NCBI GenBank assembly: GCA_003521145.1
Contig: DOTL01000084.1
Location: 1 to 12,943 of the forward strand
Direction: 5' to 3'
Source: Streptococcus sp.
GTDB lineage: Bacteria; Bacillota; Bacilli; Lactobacillales; Streptococcaceae
DNA: 12,943 nt
How positions within the stretch are numbered: position 1 is the first letter of the stretch; the number at the start of each line of letters is the position of its first letter. This document shows, piece after piece, positions 1 through 6,508 of the stretch. The translations under genes and the position numbers were made by a program. Under the pieces are notes generated by a model. It had not been told where the DNA came from, did not search any database, and worked only from the letters and a program-made list of their open reading frames with translations.

Positions 1-60
1 ACCTATCCGATCCTCTCTAGATGTTAGCTTTTCGTCACCCACTATAGTTGACAAAGAGCC
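1..60. mobile_element. Probable terminus of an ISL3-family insertion sequence (partial, body off the left edge)
   Basis: Read on the minus strand from position 60, the sequence begins GGCTCTTTGTCAACTATAGT and runs out of the window. From memory this resembles the terminal inverted repeat of streptococcal ISL3-family elements (IS1167/IS1193 type). The bases just outside (61-68, TCTTAAAT) could be one copy of the 8-bp target duplication these elements make, but the other copy is out of view. Frame 2 of the plus strand is open from 2 to 85 and stops at 86-88, past the proposed IS end; I do not call it as a gene. The family assignment rests on recalled similarity only. Confidence 0.42.
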
Positions 61-99
61 TCTTAAATGGAATAGCAGTCTTCTTTAAATTAATTAAGA

Positions 100-121
100 A
101 AATGAGCATAAACACTCATTT
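100..121 (-). terminator. Weak intrinsic terminator after mtnN
   Basis: Nine bases after the mtnN stop codon the minus strand can form AAATGAG / CTCATTT, a perfect 7-bp stem with an 8-nt loop, followed by TCTTAATTAATTT. The stem is AT-rich and the U tract is interrupted, so it may be inefficient. Its position at the end of the glmU-mtnN unit supports the call. Confidence 0.5.
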
Positions 122-129
122 AAAGTATT

Positions 130-822
130 TTAGGCAAGCTCTTTGAGAAACTCCACTAAGATAGCAGCTGATTGTTTCCCCGCCTGAATAATAAATTCGT
201 CAAAAGTAATATTAGCGTCATGGGCTGCTGTATCACTCATAGCACGAACAACGATGAAAGGTTTCTTGACACTGTGTGCAGCTTGAGCAATGGCTGCTCC
301 TTCCATTTCCACGGCTAAGACTTCTGGAAAGTGCCCTTTAATAGCATCAATCTTGTCTTGACCTGCAATGAAGCTATCACCTGTAGCGATAAGCCCAATT
401 TTAGAATCAATGGAAGCTTGATCCAAGACCTTTTCGAAAGTCTCTACAAAGGTAGAGTCACTTTCAAAGTAGAGTGGTTGCATAGACATTTGGCCATAGT
501 CATAGCCAAATGCTGTCAAGTCAACATCGTGATAGGCCAATTTTGATGCCACAACGACATCTCCAATTTTAAGTCCAGGTGCTACTGCTCCTGCAGACCC
601 AGTGTTAATGAGGGCATCTACGCCAAAGTGGTCTGCCAAAACAGCCACAGACATGGCTGACATAACCTTACCAACACCCGATTGCACCAAAACGACGTCG
701 TGTTTGCCCAAGCGTCCTGTATAGTAGGTATTGCCAAGAACAGTTTCCTCAACCTTATTTTCCAATTGCTCCACTAGAAGCACTAACTCCTGCTCCATGG
801 CAGCGATAATTCCGATTTTCAT
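130..822 (-). CDS. mtnN: 5'-methylthioadenosine/S-adenosylhomocysteine nucleosidase
   Basis: Cytosolic nucleosidase (Pfs/MtnN family) that hydrolyses the glycosidic bond of 5'-methylthioadenosine and S-adenosylhomocysteine, releasing adenine. This clears inhibitors of methylation and polyamine synthesis and supplies S-ribosylhomocysteine to LuxS. At 230 residues the length is typical. The N-terminus MKIGIIAAMEQE places Glu12, and EMEGAA and RAMSDTA place Glu174 and Asp197, exactly the catalytic residues numbered in the E. coli enzyme. The start has AAGGAAA upstream. It is the last gene of the glmU - Nudix - 86-aa - mtnN unit, 68 bases after the 86-aa gene, with no obvious terminator between. 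That gene order is familiar from other streptococci. No sign of damage. Confidence 0.97.
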   Translation of the reverse strand: MKIGIIAAMEQELVLLVEQLENKVEETVLGNTYYTGRLGKHDVVLVQSGVGKVMSAMSVAVLADHFGVDALINTGSAGAVAPGLKIGDVVVASKLAYHDVDLTAFGYDYGQMSMQPLYFESDSTFVETFEKVLDQASIDSKIGLIATGDSFIAGQDKIDAIKGHFPEVLAVEMEGAAIAQAAHSVKKPFIVVRAMSDTAAHDANITFDEFIIQAGKQSAAILVEFLKELA

Positions 823-890
823 ATATTTCCTTTTTTAACTTGTAATCTTATCTGAGATTAGCAGATACATCTTTCCAACTCACATACTTT

Positions 891-1151
891 CTAGAAATAA
901 AAGACAGCAATGAAGAGAATAATCAAGAGGACGACAACCCAAAAGAGGATGCGATTAAGCTTGTGTTGAAATTGATTACGTTTAGCATTCTTAATCCGAC
1001 GGCTCTTGTAAGCAGAGGGCTGATAATTAGCTTCATAGTCCTCATCATAGAACTCTTGATCATAGTCCTCATAATGAGGATGTTCCTCTAAATCGATTTC
1101 CCCACGCTTAGCCTGCTCAATGACATCGTCAGTCAAAAGTGGCTTACTCAT
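891..1151 (-). CDS. Small C-terminally anchored membrane protein of unknown function
   Basis: An 86-residue protein whose first 45 residues are very acidic and rich in Tyr, Asp and Glu (for example DYDQEFYDEDYEANY). A basic stretch follows at about 48-65 (KSRRIKNAKRNQ), then one hydrophobic segment from about 68 to the C-terminus (VVVLLIILFIAVFYF). This is the layout of a tail-anchored protein with its acidic domain in the cytoplasm. The start codon lies 3 bases after the Nudix stop codon, and its GGAGG site sits inside the end of that gene, so translation is probably coupled. I recall an equivalent hypothetical gene at this place, between a Nudix gene and mtnN, in other streptococci, which argues for a conserved role. 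I cannot assign a function. Confidence 0.85.
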   Translation of the reverse strand: MSKPLLTDDVIEQAKRGEIDLEEHPHYEDYDQEFYDEDYEANYQPSAYKSRRIKNAKRNQFQHKLNRILFWVVVLLIILFIAVFYF

Positions 1152-1154
1152 AAC

Positions 1155-1703
1155 TTATTTTCCTCCAAAATGAAGTGCATAGTATTGGAGAGCGATGATG
1201 GTTTTAGCATCTTGAATTGCACCTGAAGCTATGAGTTCCATACATTCCTCATAAGTCAACTCATAGATTTCAAGAAACTCATCTTCGTCAAGTGGGCGTG
1301 GATTTTCAACAGGCTTTAGGTTTGTAGCCACATAGAGCTTGATTTTTTCATTACAGAAACCAATGGCTGTGTAAAACTCATGAATCAATTCAAGTTCACC
1401 CTTATACTTAGCCTCTTCTTCAAGTTCACGCGCTGCTGCAGCCATCTCTTCACCAGCCTCACCAACTTCCAGTTTACCCGCAGGAATCTCGTAAGAAACT
1501 GCCTCAATAGCCTTGCGATATTGCTTGACGATAATAATTTTCCCTTCTGGGGTAACCGCTAAAACAGCTACTGCTCCCTTGTGGAAGATGAGTTCACGAC
1601 CAGCTGTCTTACCGTCTGGCAAGAGGACTTCGTCCACTGCAACTTCAAAAATATGTCCCTTAAATTTTGACTCACGTTTAAGTGTTTTTTCTTCAAACTC
1701 CAT
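1155..1703 (-). CDS. Nudix hydrolase, ADP-ribose pyrophosphatase type
   Basis: A 182-residue Nudix protein of the ADP-ribose pyrophosphatase subgroup, expected to hydrolyse ADP-ribose or a similar nucleoside diphosphate derivative with Mg2+. Support comes from the KQYRKAIE segment near residue 60, the EIPAGKLEVGE entry to the Nudix box (G76 to E82), and the metal-binding helix RELEEE (92-97). The box is non-standard: nine residues rather than seven separate the first Glu from Arg-Glu, and the usual Gly after the Glu pair is Lys (EEEAKY). The metal ligands remain, so it is probably active, but substrate preference cannot be read from the sequence. It starts 75 bases after glmU with a good AAGGAG site and is followed almost directly by the 86-aa gene. 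Confidence 0.9.
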   Translation of the reverse strand: MEFEEKTLKRESKFKGHIFEVAVDEVLLPDGKTAGRELIFHKGAVAVLAVTPEGKIIIVKQYRKAIEAVSYEIPAGKLEVGEAGEEMAAAARELEEEAKYKGELELIHEFYTAIGFCNEKIKLYVATNLKPVENPRPLDEDEFLEIYELTYEECMELIASGAIQDAKTIIALQYYALHFGGK

Positions 1704-1778
1704 GACTTGACTCCTTTAATCTATGACCCCAATCTAAATCATCTCTCCAATAGAAGTAAGACTTAGATAGGCTTAAGC

Positions 1779-3161
1779 CTACTTATGTTGGCTTGGATGA
1801 TGAGGCTTCTTAGTAGCGTAACCTTCTTTATTGACCTGACGGCCACGTCCAATGGCTACGCTGTCAGCTGGAACATTCTCTGTAATGGTTGAACCAGCTG
1901 CTGTAAGTGCATTGTCCCCGATTTCAAGCGGTGCAATCAAGGTTGAATTGCTTCCGATAAAGACGTTGTTAGCAATTTGGGTCTTGAATTTATGTTGACC
2001 ATCATAGTTAACGGTAATTGTTCCAGCACCAAAGTTAACGTCAGAACCAACTTCCGCATTACCAATGTAGGTCAAGTGACCAGCCTTAGTATTTTCACCG
2101 ATGGTAGAACCCTTAACCTCAACAAAGTTACCGATATGAACATCTTTTTTGAGGGTTGAATCTGGACGAACATGGGCAAATGGACCAACAGTAACACCTT
2201 CTTCAACCACTGAATGCTCAATCATAGAGTTAGTGATAACAGTATTGGCACCGATAGTTGAATCAACAATATAAGTCCCATTGGTAAGCACTGACTCTGC
2301 GCCGACTTTAGTTTGCCCTTTAAGCGTAACATTGGCTTCAATGACAACGTCTGTCTCAATTTCCACATCCACATCGATATAAGTAGCGTTTGGATTTTGG
2401 AAAGTAACACCATTAACCATGTGAGCTTGGTTGATGCGACGACGCATAACATCTTCTGCCGTAGCCAAGGCAACACGGTCGTTAACCCCGAGACTTTCTT
2501 CAAAGTCACGAAGAGTGAAGGCACCTACTTTTTCACCATTCTCACGGAAAATAGAGATGACGTCCGTCAAATAGTATTCCCCTTGAGCGTTGTTAGTGTT
2601 GATATTTTTAAGTGCTTCAAAGAGACGTTTATTGTCAAAGACATAAGTCCCTGTATTAATTTCTTTAACTTGTTGTTCAAACTCGTTGGCATCTTTTTGC
2701 TCAACAATCTTAGTCACTTCGCCATTTTCGTTACGGATAATACGACCATAACCAAACGGATTGTCCGCAGTTGCAGTCAAGATAGTGGCAACATTTTTAT
2801 GATTAACGTGGAAATCAATAAGGTTTTTAAGGCTTTCACCAGTAATCAAAGGCGTGTCACCGGCGATAACAAGCGTTTGCCCTTCAAGTCCAGCCAACTC
2901 TTCTTCAGCCATCATTACTGCGTGACCAGTCCCCAACTGCTCAGTTTGCATAGTGAAGGCAGATTGACCATCCAAAACCTCACGAACAAGTTCAGCCTTG
3001 TGACCAATAACAGTAACGTTTTTAGCTGGTTCGATAGCTGAAACTGCACGGAAGACGTGCTCAAGCATAGTGATGCCTGAAACCTTGTGCAATACTTTTG
3101 GAAGATCTGATTTCATGCGAGTTCCTTTACCCGCAGCAAGGATAATAGCGTAATTACTCAT
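1779..3161 (-). CDS. glmU: Bifunctional N-acetylglucosamine-1-phosphate uridyltransferase / glucosamine-1-phosphate acetyltransferase
   Basis: Catalyses the last two steps to UDP-GlcNAc, precursor of peptidoglycan and teichoic acids: acetylation of GlcN-1-P with acetyl-CoA, then uridylyl transfer from UTP. The 460-residue length is normal. The N-terminal uridyltransferase domain carries LAAGKGTRMKSDLPK (8-22), QLGTGHA near 76-81, and EINTGTY near 167. The C-terminal left-handed beta-helix acetyltransferase begins near residue 250 and shows Arg332 (HVRPDS), Lys350 (FVEVKGS), His362 and Tyr365 (GHLTYIGN), matching the positions of known active-site residues. It is first in its unit, behind its own promoter (3364-3393) and a long structured leader. 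AAGAAGGAAAA precedes the ATG. A 14-base palindrome, TAGGCTTAAGCCTA (1768-1781), spans its stop codon but lacks a loop and U tract, so I do not call a terminator there. Confidence 0.98.
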   Translation of the reverse strand: MSNYAIILAAGKGTRMKSDLPKVLHKVSGITMLEHVFRAVSAIEPAKNVTVIGHKAELVREVLDGQSAFTMQTEQLGTGHAVMMAEEELAGLEGQTLVIAGDTPLITGESLKNLIDFHVNHKNVATILTATADNPFGYGRIIRNENGEVTKIVEQKDANEFEQQVKEINTGTYVFDNKRLFEALKNINTNNAQGEYYLTDVISIFRENGEKVGAFTLRDFEESLGVNDRVALATAEDVMRRRINQAHMVNGVTFQNPNATYIDVDVEIETDVVIEANVTLKGQTKVGAESVLTNGTYIVDSTIGANTVITNSMIEHSVVEEGVTVGPFAHVRPDSTLKKDVHIGNFVEVKGSTIGENTKAGHLTYIGNAEVGSDVNFGAGTITVNYDGQHKFKTQIANNVFIGSNSTLIAPLEIGDNALTAAGSTITENVPADSVAIGRGRQVNKEGYATKKPHHPSQHK

Positions 3162-3357
3162 TTTCTTTTTCCTTCTTAAGATTTATTTGTGATGGTTTCC
3201 TTCATAGCGGTCTTAGCCTTGAGCCCCAAATCTCAGGGCCTCCACCTCCCACTGGGATAGCCTACGAAAGAAGGGGGCCTTGAAAACATAGTCTCTCATT
3301 TCTTAGAAAAGATGTCCTCATAACTGACGTTTTTTAAGGCCTCTGATTATCTATAAC
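3162..3357 (-). promoter_or_regulatory. Long, potentially folded 5' leader of glmU
   Basis: From the promoter at 3364-3393, transcription would start near 3357, giving a leader of about 195 nt before the glmU ATG. It is richer in G and C than a usual streptococcal intergenic region and can pair with itself. GGCCTT (3336-3341) plus AAAAC (3329-3333) can pair with AAGGCC (3276-3281) plus GTTTT (3283-3287). GAGGCCC (3236-3242) can pair with GGGGCTC (3221-3227) with one mismatch. TCCC/GGGA (3247-3257) forms a small hairpin. I do not recognise a T-box, a glmS ribozyme or any riboswitch I know. Short ATG-initiated frames occur in it but lack ribosome binding sites. It could be a cis-acting element, a separate small RNA, or plain leader. 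Confidence 0.4.
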
Positions 3358-3363
3358 CGCCCT

Positions 3364-3393
3364 ATTATACCATAAATGAAAAGGTTTTGGCAG
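3364..3393 (-). promoter_or_regulatory. glmU promoter (extended -10)
   Basis: The minus strand carries TGGTATAAT, a perfect -10 box (complement of 3364-3369) with the TG extension, preceded 18 bases upstream by CTGCCA (complement of 3388-3393), a 4-of-6 match to TTGACA. It lies just downstream of the fni terminator and upstream of glmU, where a new promoter is needed. Confidence 0.75.
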
Positions 3394-3407
3394 AATGAAA
3401 GGTAATG

Positions 3408-3430
3408 AAAAAAGAGCATTTAGCTCTTTC
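3408..3430 (-). terminator. Intrinsic terminator of the mevalonate operon
   Basis: Directly after the fni stop codon the minus strand reads AAAGAGC TAAAT GCTCTTT TTTC: a perfect 7-bp stem (3411-3417 with 3423-3429), a 5-nt loop and a run of six U. It separates the mva operon from glmU. Confidence 0.85.
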
Positions 3431-4435
3431 CTACTTCTCTTGTTTGACGTAAGTCCCTTGTAGCTTACCGTGTAAGATGTAATCTACAGATTTGAGCTCA
3501 TCAACAGTCCGACAATCAAGGGCACACATGATGAGACGAAGGTCATCCTTCCAGCCATTGACAATAGCCACAACCTTATCCACAGGATAACGTTCCACCA
3601 ATTCAAGAACTGTTCGTGAGAGGCCTACACCTTTTGCTCCTAAGACCAGACATTTAACCATATCAAGTGGATTGCGCACGCCACCAGAGGCTAAGATTTC
3701 CACATCTTCACGAAGGTCTTGGGCTTGCAGGAGGGTCTGAACGGTACTTTGTCCCCAGTCATTGAGGTAATCTCGGTTGCCACCTCGACTATTTTCAATA
3801 TAGGCGAAGCTAGTCCCACCACGACCTGAGATATCCATAGTTTTGATGCCCTGAGACATGGCATAACGAATGGTTTCCACATCCATACCAAAGCCGACCT
3901 CCTTAAGCACAAGAGGAACCTCTATTTTCTGTGCATAAGCCGCCACATTTTCCTTCCAAGTGTGGAAAATACGCTCTCCCTCAGGCATGAGAAGCTCCTG
4001 CATAAGGTTAACATGGAGCTGTAAAAAGACTGGATTCATCGCTTCCACCGTCTTAATCCCCAGGTCCTCAGACTTATCCACACCGATATTAGTCGCTAGG
4101 TCTAAGTCTGGAAACTCTTGGCGATAGTCAAAGGATTCTGGTTCTTCTCCCTTTAGAGCAGCACTGTAGGAACCCGTCACCATGAGAATACCTGTTCGAC
4201 TGGCCACCTCAGCTAGTTTTCGATTGACAGCCCCACCCTTGGCAGAACCACCTGTCATGGCATTGATATAAAAGGGAAAATTCCAATCTCGTCCCGCAAA
4301 ATGTGTGGACAAGTCAATCTGATCTAAATCATAAGTCGGTAGAGACTTGTGGATAAGTTCCATATCGTCAAAACTATTGTAGGGCGATTGGTACTTGAGG
4401 GCATAACAGATGTGTTCGTCTTTACGATTTGTCAT
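3431..4435 (-). CDS. fni: Type 2 isopentenyl-diphosphate delta-isomerase (FMN-dependent)
   Basis: Interconverts IPP and DMAPP using reduced FMN, the last step of this mevalonate pathway. The 334-residue protein shows the family's N-terminal NRKDEH, the flavin-binding MTGG (60-63), the conserved QE pair in NLMQELLMPEGER (Gln146, Glu147), DISGRGGTSFA (201-211) and ASGGVRNPLD (249-258). In streptococci fni usually follows mvaK2 directly. Here about 1.08 kb holding a broken gene separates them, and fni starts 11 bases after the last stop of that wreck. The sequence before its ATG (AGAAAGTAAAGAAATAACCT) has at best a weak AAAG ribosome binding site, so expression may once have depended on coupling to the upstream gene. 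fni itself is intact and ends at a terminator. Confidence 0.97.
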   Translation of the reverse strand: MTNRKDEHICYALKYQSPYNSFDDMELIHKSLPTYDLDQIDLSTHFAGRDWNFPFYINAMTGGSAKGGAVNRKLAEVASRTGILMVTGSYSAALKGEEPESFDYRQEFPDLDLATNIGVDKSEDLGIKTVEAMNPVFLQLHVNLMQELLMPEGERIFHTWKENVAAYAQKIEVPLVLKEVGFGMDVETIRYAMSQGIKTMDISGRGGTSFAYIENSRGGNRDYLNDWGQSTVQTLLQAQDLREDVEILASGGVRNPLDMVKCLVLGAKGVGLSRTVLELVERYPVDKVVAIVNGWKDDLRLIMCALDCRTVDELKSVDYILHGKLQGTYVKQEK

Positions 4436-4446
4436 AGGTTATTTCT

Positions 4447-5503
4447 TTACTTTCTTGCGTGATAGGTAATTTTAATTTTAGCGTCTTCAGGGAACCAATC
4501 ACCCTCAGTAAAACTAGAATCACCATTAATTGATACAGAAATTATATTTCCATCTTTTTTTCTATCGAAGAAACCTAAGTCTTTTTGTTTCTGTAACTCA
4601 ATATTTTTAAAACCAGCATTTTCGAAATCTGACTTAACAGAATTATACTTTACAGGGTTATTTTTATTAGACTCAGTATTTTCAAAGTCAAAATTATTGA
4701 AAGTTAACTGAATATCATTAACATCATGATGAGCTTTAATAATTGCTGCTTCACGACTTCTTTGTTGATTATCTTGATAGCATATGTATCCAAGGAAAAA
4801 TAGGAAACCTAAAAATATAAAAGGAGTGAGTTTCCATAAAAATTTTCTACGTTGTTTAATATTTTCTTGCCTTATTTCTCTTGGCAAGTCTGCTCACGAG
4901 CTAATTCAACATTTCTGATAGCCTGTCTCTCTCTGAACTCATTTTCTTGCCTTATTTCTTCTTGAACTCTAATTCTTTCTTTCTCATTTCTTTCTTGTTT
5001 AAGCTTTAATTTAATATATGACTCTTCTAGCCTATCTTGTTGGGCTCCACAGTAATGACAAAATGGATCTTCTTTTGAATTTAGCTTCCCACATTTCCAA
5101 CAATAGATATCATTTTCAGAAGTATATACTTTTTCTCTCCATATCTATAATTATCGACTAAATTAATAACCTCTTTTGCGAAATATTCAAGTAATGTAGA
5201 AGTACTTTTTTCTGTGCTAATTGAATACTCTGGACAGCCATTTAGATCAGTAAAATCTACTTGAAAATCCCAAGATGTAAGTCCAGTATTTGAAAAAGCT
5301 TCACAGTAAACTATCCAATCTGAAATATAATATGACTTTATCCTTTTGTTTTTCGTTACAACAGTTTCTACAAAATACTTAAAAATATCATATGGTATTT
5401 CTTAGTTCACAACAACAACTTCTTCATCATCATTAAATATATCGTCCAAAATTTCATCTACAAAAGAATCTTCATTTTTATTTTTCCAAAAGAAAAATCC
5501 CAT
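4447..5503 (-). pseudogene. Broken gene: zinc-ribbon, coiled-coil, single-TM protein inside the mevalonate operon
   Basis: The frame starts at ATG 5503-5501 with an AGGAGG site overlapping the mvaK2 stop codon. It encodes MGFFFWKNKNED and 33 residues in all, then meets TAA (5404-5402). The same frame continues open to about 5134, where loss of one A in a run (5130-5134) shifts it. The next frame gives a zinc ribbon, CWKC (5102-5091) and CHYC (5060-5049), then a charged Glu/Lys/Arg coiled coil, and stops near 4873. A second lost A (about 4878-4881) leads into the last frame, usually seen as a separate 146-residue ORF from a TTG at 4887: a TM segment (TPFIFLGFLFFLGYICY) and a C-terminal domain ending in GDWFPEDAKIKITYHARK, which resembles PASTA-like tails of other Firmicute zinc-ribbon membrane proteins. 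Repaired, it would be one protein of about 350 residues. The region is far richer in A/T than the flanking mva genes, suggesting acquisition. Function unknown. Confidence 0.82.
4861..4964 (-). repeat. Two copies of a 24-nt coding repeat (QEEIRQEN), one with a deleted base
   Basis: The coding strand carries CAAGAAGAAATAAGGCAAGA plus AAAT at 4964-4941, encoding QEEIRQEN. A second copy at 4883-4861 is identical except that one A is missing (CAAGA-GAAATAAGG). The copies lie 80 bases apart, which would be 81, or 27 codons, if repaired. The comparison shows the exact position and nature of the second frameshift in the broken gene. Confidence 0.85.
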
Positions 5504-5512
5504 TTTATCCTC

Positions 5513-6508
5513 CTATATCTCATACAAGAGCTCTATTCCTTCCTCTTGCCAGCGCTTAACTAGAGCATCTCGGCTAGCTTGGTCGAAGGCAAAGGCGATA
5601 CCACAGTCGCCACCACCTGCTCCGGAAGATTTAGCGATAGCATCAAGTCCTTGCTCAGCTTCTTTGAGTTTTTTCAGCTTGGCCACATAAATATCTGGAC
5701 TAAGCGATTCCAACTGGTCACTAACAGTTTGAAGGCTGCTCTTTAGCAAGTTCTTATCTCCTGTTACCAGAGCCTTGATGGCATCTTGAACAGCCACTTC
5801 GGTTTCACTTAGATACGTGCTTGATATGCGAGATTTGGCCATTTTAACCATGTCTTTTGAGATAGCAGCTTGCTTAGTCCACCCCACCAAAAAGTGAGCT
5901 TGGAGAACTGGCACTATAGGACTGATTCGATAGCCCCAGTCTTTTTCCAAAAGCTCTGTTAGAGTTATTTGATCTATAAACTCTGCTATTTTTGCACGGT
6001 CAAAGGAGCGATAGGAAACCAAATCTTCGTATACGATACAAGCTAAGTCTCCCATAGAACCATTGTCTCCTTGCTTGAGGAGGGTATAGCTAGCTAATTT
6101 AAAGAGAATGTCTTTAGATAAGTCTTTCTGAAGGGCTACTGCCAAGGCCTTGAGGGTCAATACCACAACAGAACCGGAGGAACCGATACCAAATTTCACC
6201 CCATCTCGCTCCAACTTTCCGGTGATGGAAAGGTCCAGACTAGGCAACTTCTCACCACAAAAGGCCTCAAAAGTATTCAAGGCCTCTTGAATGAGGGCGT
6301 AATTTGCGTCTGGCTCACGACTAACACTATAGTCAAACATGTCTGAAGACAGCTGTGTACTTGGAGCTTCCTTGACCTCTGCTGACATGGAAATGGGAAT
6401 AAATTGTATTAGGGCTGTCTGCCCAGCTGTTAAGACTGAGTATTCTCCAGCAATGTAGAGTTTCCCACCTGTTTTTACTGTGACCTGATTGACCGACTGC
6501 TTAGGCAT
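5513..6508 (-). CDS. mvaK2: Phosphomevalonate kinase (GHMP family)
   Basis: Phosphorylates 5-phosphomevalonate to 5-diphosphomevalonate with ATP in the cytosol. The 331-residue protein has the three GHMP-kinase motifs: GGKLYIAGEYSVL (14-26), the ATP-binding FGIGSSGSV (106-114), and SGAGGGDCGIAF (295-306). It begins inside the end of mvaD (8-base overlap) behind AAGGAG, so translation is probably coupled. Its stop codon is part of the AGGAGG site of the following broken gene, showing that gene was once tightly fitted into the operon. Confidence 0.97.
   Translation of the reverse strand: MPKQSVNQVTVKTGGKLYIAGEYSVLTAGQTALIQFIPISMSAEVKEAPSTQLSSDMFDYSVSREPDANYALIQEALNTFEAFCGEKLPSLDLSITGKLERDGVKFGIGSSGSVVVLTLKALAVALQKDLSKDILFKLASYTLLKQGDNGSMGDLACIVYEDLVSYRSFDRAKIAEFIDQITLTELLEKDWGYRISPIVPVLQAHFLVGWTKQAAISKDMVKMAKSRISSTYLSETEVAVQDAIKALVTGDKNLLKSSLQTVSDQLESLSPDIYVAKLKKLKEAEQGLDAIAKSSGAGGGDCGIAFAFDQASRDALVKRWQEEGIELLYEI

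Noticed and set aside
48..76. TTGACA at 48-53 as a plus-strand promoter
   Set aside because: No -10 box at 16-18 bases and no plus-strand gene follows; the bases are better explained as part of an IS terminus.
843..860. TAATCT / AGATTA hairpin between the 86-aa gene and mtnN as a terminator
   Set aside because: Only a 6-bp A/T-rich stem without a following U run; mtnN has no other promoter that I can see.
1768..1781. 14-base palindrome TAGGCTTAAGCCTA over the glmU stop codon
   Set aside because: No loop room and no U tract, so not a terminator; too short to claim as an operator.
2313..3041. Plus-strand open frame of 242 codons opposite glmU
   Set aside because: It lies wholly inside glmU, which has every family motif. 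The frame lacks a ribosome binding site and its protein has no recognisable pattern.
3221..3257. glmS ribozyme or T-box in the glmU leader
   Set aside because: The T-box sequence and the ribozyme core are not seen, and those elements precede other genes.
5101..5140. Programmed -1 frameshifting at the AAAAAG run of the zinc-ribbon gene
   Set aside because: The coding strand has GAG AAA AAG, close to a slippery site, but the gene also carries an upstream TAA and a second deletion. Decay explains all three lesions better.
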